Of a DNA stretch of 64,000 bases, positions 56,286 to 64,000 are shown in pieces; the stretch's first letter is position 1, and every line of letters begins with the position of its first letter. The stretch covers positions 1 through 64,000 of the forward strand of contig JAFJTR010000010.1 in the NCBI GenBank assembly GCA_022559985.1. The letters are read 5' to 3'. Origin of the DNA: Parastagonospora avenae f. sp. tritici 18332-5. Taxonomy: Eukaryota > Ascomycota > Dothideomycetes > Pleosporales > Phaeosphaeriaceae. The translations under genes were made by a program, and so were the position numbers. A model generated the notes under the pieces. That model made no database searches. It had not been told where the DNA came from and saw only the letters and a list, made by a program, of their open reading frames with translations.

Positions 56286-59200
56286 TTAGAGGGTTTGGTT
56301 GTATGTGAGCCAGGCGTCGTGGGCTTCGCGGAGAACTAGATATAATCGTTAGCCAATACTTCTTTCATAGGTTTAGAGGGACAGGGGGACTCACTCTGCA
56401 GCACACTCGCCTGCGCCATGTACGTCTCACACGCACACTGCAGCGACCGGCCGTCCACAAAGTCGAGCACGACACTATTCGGCAGCTCCTGACGATCCTG
56501 GTCTGGCGGGTACGGCGCGCGGAATTCGCTGAGGTGGAAGCGCTTGACGATACCCTTTTCGTTGGACTTGGAGGGGCTGAGGACGAGGTTGCCCATAGAG
56601 TCGATCTCGACGTAGCGGCGCTTCCAAAGCAGGGTGTCGGGAAACTGGATGTTGAGGTCGCCAATGTGCACGGGGGAAGGGGGCTCGCGTAATGAGGCGA
56701 GGGATGTGTGCGCTGTGTTGTGCTCCGTGAAGTTTAGGTTGCTGGTTGACGCCTTCCAGGGCATGGAGGACATTGACGAGGACATGCGTTTGAACATCTT
56801 GCTGGTGCGGGACTCTTTCTTGTCTTTCTTGTCTTCGCGCTTCTCGTCACCGTCGTGACTGTGGATGGACCGAGACTCGCTCATGCGGCGCCCGAATGGT
56901 CTCCAAGCGCTCTCAGACGAGGTCCGTGATGGCGCAAGACTTTGCTCGCGCGAATGTGCAATTGAAGGTGCCACGGGAGATGTAGGCTCAGTCCGGCCCC
57001 GCGTAGGAGGCGGCGTGAATCTAGGCTTCTGATGATCTATGATTAGAGGACTCTGGTGGAGTTCGAGAGGTGCGCCCTCATTCGGCATAGCAAGGGTCGG
57101 CTGCTTAGTCCGCTCATCTCGGACAATTCGAGCAGTAACCTGTACTGACTCAGGCTGTTCATTCCCTCTTTGCACATTGTACACCGTAGCCTTGATAGGT
57201 TTCGGTGCTGCTGTGCTCTTCTTTTCAGGCGTTGTGGAAGACGAGTTTAGGAAAGCGGGATTGCCAAGACGTGAGACCGGCCTTCCGTTCGGCGAGGTCT
57301 CTATCGGCGTGGTTGCGAAGAAAGACGACTTCCGTTGCGCGAGGCTGCTGTGGCTCGACGACTCTAATCCTCCCCCAGGTGTTGTCGGTGGCAACATCTC
57401 CCGGCTGGTCTTCTCTGCCAGGGCCTTGATCCTCTGCGAGATGCCTGAAGAGACATTGATTTTCTTGGTGACCACTTTCTCTACATTGACCTGCGGTGGC
57501 CAGGGACCAGATATTTTCCGTGGCATCGGTTCTGGCGAAGGCTTCATATAGGGCGATGAACTCTCAGGCGTCATGCTGCCGCGGGGAAACGATTTGCGAG
57601 AAAAGTAGGGAGTGATGGGGGATTTCGAGACCGACATGGGCTTGGCCTCATGCACGGTGGCGCTCTGCAGCTCTTCCATAAACGAGTCATCTGATAGATA
57701 CTCGGCCTCCGAGTTCTCTGCGCTGACCTGGAGATGGTCGAGTGGTGCGCGACGCTTCCCTTTGGTCTCATACCAGCTCTGCCTCTTTTGATGGTTGGGG
57801 GTTTGTTGAACGGGAGTGGGCATTATGATGGACTCCCTATTGCGCTTCTTGAACTTGGAGTCGTTCAGTGGTGACGCGTCACCAGTGGGTACGAAGAGCA
57901 TGGACTCGCGTTTGGACCGCCTTTGTGCCTGCGAATCGTCTTGTGCGTCTGATATCGTCGATTGTGCCATGTCCGCCTCTTCTGTTTGCAGATCAGCGGC
58001 TCCCTCCGAGGTATGCTCAGCGTCCGTGGGTGGTGGGGTAGTGTGGATCATCGAAGGGATCGGTGTTCTGCTCTCTGGCACGACGGTAGGCAGGCTGTCG
58101 ACAGACTGCTCCTCATCCAAGCTATCCGCGCTTATCGAGTCGGGCGATCCTTCGGGTGTGCAAGTGTCATTTGACACCGGGACATCGTCTTCTGACATGG
58201 ATGATGGCCGAGTCGAAGGTGCGCCAGATGACCCTTGAGTTTGCGCGGATGTTGGTGAAGATACGGATATGGAGGAATTCAAATCGTCTGCATCTGCTTG
58301 ACTGCTTGCAAACGCCAGACCAGAGTTGTCAAGCCCTAGAGAAGAAGCTGTATCGTCTCCAGCCGTCGACTGCTTCTCAGCTTCGGTGTCTTCAGCTGTC
58401 TCCTCATGCTTGGACGCTACTGACGCAGCATCGGCCGCCTTTGATTCTGCTTCCCGTACCTCCGCCTGAGAGTTTGCTACCGCCTGTTCTGCAAGTTTCT
58501 CCTGTCGTTCTATTTGCACCTTCATCTGCTTCTTGCGCATCTCCAGTGCCTTCATTAATCTCGTCTTCTCTTGTGTCATCCCCGTGGACCTGTGATGGCT
58601 GCTGTACGATGACACAGGCATTGATCGGACACTAGCCGGAGACCTGGCGGTGAAGGCTAATGAGACTGGAGAGCTCGGAGGTTCGCTTGCTGCTGGCATT
58701 GGTGGTGGCGGTGGGGGGGCGAGGCTAGGGATGGTCTGTGAGTCTTTCGACGCTTTGACGGCCCGTTCATCAGCAGCTTTCCGGGTTGCTGAGCGAAGAC
58801 CTGCCGGTAGCGATGACTTCGGTCTTGAGCCGACCTGTGGCACACTCCCCGACGTCGAAGGCCTCTTCCCATCCATAGACGGGCGCGGTCTTGGACCTAG
58901 CTTGACCTTTGGCTTCGAGTATTGGGCATAGTAGTGCTCGTACAGCTCGTCGTAGTTGGGGCGGGCAGTCTGTGACGACGACCGCGGCTCTGGTCCGTTT
59001 TCGAATAGTTTGTCGTAGCTCTTGAGCGTGTCCTGCATGTCTGTGAGATCGGACTGGTCGGCTGGTGGCGTCTCCGTAACCTTCTCGATAGTCACATGGG
59101 TGATCTCGGGCAGTGTTCTAGGCACGGGCGGTGCCTTTTCTTCCAGCACCTCCATCATCAGCGGAACAGACATTGCACTGTCTGACATCATCGAAGTGAC

Positions 59201-59891
59201 CCTTGTAGGTGGTATCTCGGGCACTTCCTCGATGGGCTCTACTATGGTTGGTATGACCGACTTGGCAGTGCCCGGCCGTGAAGCGCCTGCCGCTGTGCTG
59301 TCCTCCCCTCCAAGCATGCTGCCCTCCTCGGCGGCTTCCTGTATCCAGCTCAGCTTCTGCGCGCGGGACGACCCTGACGAGGAGGAGCTGGAGGGCGCGG
59401 CGGTGTGCAGTGTGCAGGCGGCAGTGAGAGCGGCATCGCTCAGCTCGTCGGGGGTGGAGACTGCGAGGACGAAGTCGTGCGGCGAGAAGCGCTCAGTCAC
59501 GGTAATGAAGTGGACGGCGACCCGGGCTGTGAGTTGTTAGCAGTGATTCGAGTATGTACCAAACTCGTCCATACCCTGCAGCAGTCGCGAAGTCCCCTCG
59601 GGCACATATTTGACGAGCACCTTGCGCCGGCGGTAGAGCATGAAGCCATATAGCGGCGACTTTTCTTCATACTGGGCGACCGCAGCGCGCACCTCGCCCG
59701 CGCCGCCAGTGCCCTGCTTGAGCACTTCAACGGCGTCCCGTGACGCGTACTTGAGGAGGAGCCTGCACACACGACGTCAGCATGAAGCCCGATATGGCAG
59801 GTAAATGAGGGCTCTACCATCCGCCAGCCTCGGCGAGGGCACCCTGGTATGCTTGTGTTACGCTGGCATCGTCGAGCCCGTTGAGAGACAT
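56286..59891 (-). CDS. ADF-H / PH-like domain protein, 1147 residues
   Basis: Four exons (59891-59818, 59762-59575, 59526-56395, 56335-56286) sum to 1147 residues. Introns are 48-59 bp and phases agree. The start MSLNGLDDASVTQAYQGALA, then LKYASRDAVEVLKQGTGGAG, EEKSPLYGFMLYRRRKVLVK and RVAVHFITVTERFSPHDFVL form an actin-depolymerising-factor homology (ADF-H) domain. A long disordered middle rich in S, P, T and E includes a polyproline run and a coiled coil (LMKALEMRKKQMKVQIERQE). The C-terminus (LLWKRRYVEIDSMGNLVLSP, RFHLSEFRAPYPP, NSVVLDFVDGRSLQCACETY) reads as a PH-like domain. The architecture suggests an actin-linked membrane adaptor, in line with Abp1/coactosin-type ADF-H proteins; that role is inference. 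The last intron removes a stop and adds about 16 residues. Confidence 0.85.
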
Positions 59892-61216
59892 GTTGCAGTG
59901 CTCGGCGGCATCCAAAAACCGGCGCCCAGGTGCAGCTTCTTCGTCGAGCTGCGCGTGTCGGCGGCGGTGTGTGGTTCGTCGTGTGCGGGTGGAACGTTTT
60001 CCAGGGAGAAGTCGCGGCTGCTTGCGACTAGGGGCACTTGAGTTCAGGGATTGGGAGTGGGGAGCTGGGGATTCCGGTCCAGGGTCAAACGCTGCCGTCG
60101 CGGGCCATTGGGTCTGCTTAACTACGCGCAGCAGAGACGGTTCTTGCGTGCAGTCAGGCTCTTTGCAATGCGCCCGGCACTCACGGCGAAGGTAGGATGG
60201 TCCAGGGTGAAGGTTGGTGGAGGCGGCTCGATGTGTTTCACGTCCCTAGCGAATCGCAGGGGTAAGTGCCTGAGCCCGTGGGTTGGCCAGGAGGAGTTCC
60301 GCGCTACTTGTATCGCAGCGGAACATTATCCTCCACCACGAGCCCGCGACCGTTCCTGGATCGCTGCACATGACGGCTATCTTTGCGTCGCTCAAGACTA
60401 TCCCCCGCCGTAAATTGTCCTAGTGTACCAGCCCGAGCGTGAAGATGCACGCTGGCCCCACAGCAATGCAGGAACGCGCACGAGGCCGCCTGACGCAAGG
60501 GGAGTGACAGACCATCGCCATCACAATGCATCGCGCCCGACTCGACCACAACTTGTCGGAATATTAGTCACGATCTCTTGTCGAGTAGCGAAGAGACAGA
60601 TAAGGTGGACGTCAGGCATGGTCTCATGCTGCCTTAGGATGAGGGTGTCCTGGTCTGTCCTTCTACAAACTTCACCTCGACTCACGCTTCTGCGCCCCAT
60701 TCGCGGTCCCTGCTGTAACAATCGAACTCAATCGCGAGCATGACAGAATTCCGTGACTAGTACCGGAATCTTCCACCCCTTTCTCATCTCCCTGAACTTA
60801 CCATCGACGTCCTCTCCTAGCATACGCTATCTCGAAAAAGATACTAGCACGAGGGATCGGCAACGAGGGGTTCAACATGTCCACGGGTTCCTACACGCAG
60901 ATTGACAGCATGTCCATGTTTCGAGTTACCCGCTATCGCTGCACACTTGCCCCGCACCCGCAGTCTATCGATAAAAAATATTCCCAGAACGACGTATCGA
61001 CTCCTCCCCCTTGCAGCGTGCGTCTCGATCCAATCGCGATGCCCTCTACCGTCATAGCCGGTCGGTAGCGCCCGCTTACACTGGTCCTGGTATCAAGTCG
61101 CGCATACTACATCATCCCACAGTACATTGAACAATTGCACCTTCAAACCTCACAAGGATAAAATCACATACAACAAGCTACAGACACAACACCACCTTCC
61201 CATCTTACCACCCAAA
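59892..61216. other. Divergent intergenic region
   Basis: This stretch lies between two genes reading away from each other and probably contains both promoters. A 63-residue plus frame at 60877 has no domain and is not called. Confidence 0.45.
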
Positions 61217-61900
61217 ATGCCCTCCCTGCCCTCCCTCCCCTCAATCTCCTCCCTCTCCCACGCCCCCGACACCACCCTAACCCACACCCTCGATCTCCTC
61301 TTCGAGCCCTCCTCCGCCCTGCACGCCCTCACCCTCCCCGTCCTCCGCTCCACCACCTTCCCCAGCTACGACGTGCTCATCACCGCCATCGGCGCGCAAC
61401 TCACTGCCCTCCTGACCTCCGACACCCAGAAGCTAGACGAAATATTATCCTCTCACCCCCGCCTGGGCGCGAAGAAAGTCGAGAGCGAGTTGAGTCAGAA
61501 GGAACAGGCGGGACTGCAGGGTGGGGAGGAGGAAGGGAGGGTGTTGGGCGAGTTGAATAGGGAGTATGAGGATAAGTTTCCGGGGCTGAGATATGTGTGA
61601 GTAGCCGCTGTGTTCTGAGTTGAGGGTAGAGATGGGAGATGGATTTGCTGATTTGTCTGCACAGGGTGTTCGTGAATGCGCGCCCACGGACGGAGATTAT
61701 GCAGAACATGCGCGAGAGGATTACCCGGGGGGATATTGAGAAGGAGAGGAGTGAGGCGATTCAAGTAAGTCGGAGTAACTTCCTTCGACGATGTCTTGCA
61801 AAGTTGGGAAATTTTTTGTCATGTCACGTGTCTGACTGTGGGAAAGGCAATGTGTGATATCGCCTCCGATCGCGCGGGGAAATTACAATCCCAGGTATAA
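61217..61900 (+). CDS. OHCU decarboxylase (uric acid degradation)
   Basis: Exons 61217-61596, 61665-61764 and 61847-61900 give 177 residues. Introns begin GTGAGT and GTAAGT; the second has CTGAC and is in phase 0. The enzyme converts 2-oxo-4-hydroxy-4-carboxy-5-ureidoimidazoline to (S)-allantoin after urate oxidase. The active-site motif SSHPRLGAKKVESELSQKEQ with its catalytic histidine, then LGELNREYEDKFPGLRYVVF, VNARPRTEIMQNMRERITRG and MCDIASDRAGKL at the end cover the family from start to finish. An in-frame ATG at 61127 exists, but the start at MPSLPSLP fits better. No other purine-catabolism gene is in the window. Confidence 0.9.
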
Positions 61901-62326
61901 GATCGAAATGCTGGGGTGTTGCAGGATCGCGATGATGTACCGGTGTTTACTGGGTTGGGTTGAGATAGGAAGGAGATTATGCGCGATGGGTTACACTGCG
62001 TTTCCCCAATGTCTGGACCAGGAGTTGACGACACAAAATGACAAGCAGAATAGAACTGTTCACTTTGAAGGGGTTAACATGCTTTTGTAACTTTGAATCG
62101 CTGTATTCAGACATCCACCCTTTTTGTAAAACACCTCCTACCATTTTCCTTTCCTTTCCCTTTCCCTTGATATGGTACAGACATGAAATTCATACATACA
62201 ACAAATCCTGCACCAACCTAGTAAAACTTCGCTTTTACACAAATCCTCCCTCCCAAGACTTTTAATGCACCGATATACAAGGATGCTAGTACAGGAAAGA
62301 TACCAACAAACGCTGAAGCAGGGTGC
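61901..62326. other. Intergenic between convergent genes
   Basis: AT-rich 3' untranslated sequence of two convergent genes; no coding signal. Confidence 0.5.
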
Positions 62327-63940
62327 TCATGAGCCGAAATCATTAAAGTTAGGACTTTTCCGCTGTTTCTGCGCTGCGTTGGGGGCGCTGTGTTGGAAAT
62401 CCGGTTGTGGTGCTGAGGGCATCGACATGCACCGTGGCGGAGGTATAGGAGTGTCGAGCACGATGAGATTCGGCGATATAGCTGCAGCGCCAAAGTTGGG
62501 CGACATGGCTGTGGAAGTAAAATTTGGTGAGGAAGCCGTGGAAGCCGTGGAAGTAGAGCTTGGCGACGTAGATGCAGAAGTGAAATTCGGCGACGCAGCT
62601 GCGGGAGCAAAGTTTGGTGATACACAGACCGGTAGCGACGTAGGCGCAAAATTCGGCGAAGCAGGCCCAGCACTCGAGAAATTCGGCGACCGCGAGACAG
62701 GTGCAGAAGTACGCAACAACGGGCTCTTCGATATAACGGGTCGGAAGTTGGGCGATGTCGCGAAGGAGTCTGTTCGCTTTGTGTGTGCGGTTGCGAAGAG
62801 GGCGTGGAAGTCTGGGGACGAGGAGCCTGTGACGGACCTAGTCGTCGTTTCTGCGGAAGTGCTTGGCCACACGGCATCTCCGCCGTCGTCTACTTGGTCG
62901 TAGTCGCCGAAGACGGGCTCGGAGTGGTCTAGGATGTCGAGGTCTGGTGGTACAAGTAGGAGGGGTGTATTGAGGAGGTGGCTAGCTGTCTGTATAGAAT
63001 TATTCGACGTCTCTGTGGCGGCCGAGGGCGAGAATGGGACACTATCGGCATCTTCATCGTCGTCAAAGAGATTGACGGAGGACTCATCGTCGTCGTCGTC
63101 GTCGAGGTGGGAGTATGGATCGTCGTCAGTGTCGAAGGCGTCGTAGTTGGAGAGACCAAGTGGTGATGGTGGCAGCGGCAGATAGTCCTTTCTGGGCACT
63201 TGACCACGAGGCAGTAGGCTCGCGAAAGCTTCGTTAGGTGACCGATAGTCTGAGAGGTGTTCATCCTGAGATGCACCCGGAGGTGAAGAGGATGGCGTAG
63301 GCGACGGACTTCTGGAAGAAGTGGGTGAACTAGTCGGCGATCCGGACACGACAAAACAACCTCCTGTTCTAACAGCACCAGACGGAGGCACTGACGGCAT
63401 ACGCGATGTGACTGGGCGTGTGTAGGTATCTATGCTGCCATAATTGAACTCCAATCTTGCTAGTACGAGCTCGTTCTGCTCTTTCTCTTGCTCGACCAAC
63501 ACCCGTCTAGGCTGTACGCCTCTCTCCTCAGCAGAGATGACTCCTCGTCGAATGTGGTTCAAAATGGCTGCCTTCCGTAAGAGGTTACGTCCGAGTGATT
63601 TCTGCTTCGCCCATACTGCGATCTTGGAGCTGCCTCTGTCGACTATGTTGGTGGCAGGATGTGAGAACTGAGGAGAAAGCCGAGAAGTGATAAGAAATAG
63701 TCTGAGACGGCGCTTCTTCTTTTGTAGGCAAGAGTGTTCTCCGTCAATGTCTGCTATTGCTCGACTACGCTTCCGCGGTTGTGGCTGCGGTCGAGGCAGA
63801 AATGTGAGACCCATGTTGGGCAAAGATAGTGGGTGAAATGGCAGAGTGGAAGATGTTACAGCACCAGATACAGTGGCGAATTCGAAATGCCGAGTAGATG
63901 TTGGTCCCAATGATGCGCGATGTTGTCCAGCATGCATCAT
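62327..63940 (-). CDS. Low-complexity protein with SPNF repeats
   Basis: The single exon encodes 537 residues; a later start at MGLTFLPRPQPQPRKRSR (residue 43) is possible. A conserved block near residues 80-135 (RLRLFLITSRLSPQFSHPAT, SSKIAVWAKQKSLGRNLLRK, AAILNHIRRG) has the look of a fungal family core and is probably helical. A disordered part follows with acidic runs (HLDDDDDDESSVNLFDDDED), SP-rich segments and about ten SPNF motifs (ATSPNF, SRSPNF, PASPNF and so on) near the end. The basic motif PRKRSR may be a nuclear signal. No enzymatic domain is recognised. The repeated SPNF could serve as phosphorylation or docking sites. Confidence 0.65.
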   Translation of the reverse strand: MMHAGQHRASLGPTSTRHFEFATVSGAVTSSTLPFHPLSLPNMGLTFLPRPQPQPRKRSRAIADIDGEHSCLQKKKRRLRLFLITSRLSPQFSHPATNIVDRGSSKIAVWAKQKSLGRNLLRKAAILNHIRRGVISAEERGVQPRRVLVEQEKEQNELVLARLEFNYGSIDTYTRPVTSRMPSVPPSGAVRTGGCFVVSGSPTSSPTSSRSPSPTPSSSPPGASQDEHLSDYRSPNEAFASLLPRGQVPRKDYLPLPPSPLGLSNYDAFDTDDDPYSHLDDDDDDESSVNLFDDDEDADSVPFSPSAATETSNNSIQTASHLLNTPLLLVPPDLDILDHSEPVFGDYDQVDDGGDAVWPSTSAETTTRSVTGSSSPDFHALFATAHTKRTDSFATSPNFRPVISKSPLLRTSAPVSRSPNFSSAGPASPNFAPTSLPVCVSPNFAPAAASPNFTSASTSPSSTSTASTASSPNFTSTAMSPNFGAAAISPNLIVLDTPIPPPRCMSMPSAPQPDFQHSAPNAAQKQRKSPNFNDFGS

Positions 63941-64000
63941 CCTCCGTCACCGGATCTATGCTGCGTGTACGGGGACAGAGGGCTGAATGGACGATCTGGC

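Noticed and set aside
57039..58635. Long plus-strand frames opposite the ADF-H gene
   Set aside because: They are antisense shadows of a biased, serine-rich coding exon and have no domains.
62265..62903. 212-residue plus-strand frame
   Set aside because: It mirrors the SPNF-repeat region of the minus-strand gene; its apparent repeats are the complement of those codons.
1..64000. tRNA, rRNA, CRISPR arrays, bacterial operons or a biosynthetic gene cluster
   Set aside because: No cloverleaf, rRNA-like stretch, spacer array or set of linked pathway genes was recognised by eye; a tRNAscan or cluster search would be needed to exclude small RNA genes.

Overview
The window looks like chromosomal DNA of a filamentous ascomycete (Pezizomycotina). 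Genes are split by introns of about 45-80 bp with GT-AG borders and CTAAC/CTAAT/CTGAC branch sites. The gene families (caleosin, BCS1-like AAA ATPases, F-box/ankyrin proteins, fungal geranylgeranyl diphosphate synthase, SidJ-type hydrolase) are typical of that group. A Dothideomycete is my guess, not something the sequence proves. No rRNA, tRNA, CRISPR or bacterial-type operon was recognised. Most gene models are my own splice reconstructions: in each complete one, exon phases agree and the summed coding length is a multiple of three.

Positions 1 to about 39.6 kb form an accessory-type region: sparse, repeat-rich, with few housekeeping genes. It opens with the C-terminal repeats of a TPR protein whose units are nearly identical at DNA level (2-1297). 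A BTB/POZ-like protein (3744-4876) and a BCS1-like AAA ATPase with a probable GC-AG intron (5255-7040) follow. Next come an F-box/ankyrin protein (8860-9903, minus), a decayed or multi-exon acidic coding region (10884-11519), a coiled-coil protein (11638-12513, minus) and a Ste20/PAK-like pseudokinase (12869-14103). A DUF6914-type protein and an aminoglycoside-phosphotransferase-fold protein face each other tail to tail (14491-16121). A spliced gene no single-exon search would find lies at 16906-17357, beside a small secreted six-cysteine protein (17785-18378) and further unknown genes.

The region also holds two members of an apparently undescribed small family (21497-21855 minus and 30149-30699 plus) that share a WRM motif and an equivalent phase-0 intron. 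Between and around them lie a 59-residue cysteine protein (23573-23752), a kinase-like gene, the 3' relic of a DDE transposon (25588-25870), a fungal gene of the type I recall as DUF7924 (26027-27725) and two multi-pass membrane proteins. It ends with a subtilisin-like protease that appears frameshifted (37488-39170).

From 39.6 kb to the end the window becomes ordinary core genome: SidJ/DUF1749 hydrolase, GPI-type secreted protein, GNAT acetyltransferase, ureohydrolase-fold protein, a seven-exon magnesium-chelatase-like protein, NAD kinase, caleosin, Sec2-type Rab exchange factor, an LPAEIRN-type protein, geranylgeranyl diphosphate synthase, a 1147-residue ADF-H/PH-like protein, OHCU decarboxylase (purine catabolism) and a large low-complexity SPNF-repeat protein. 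These genes act independently; there is no evident biosynthetic cluster.
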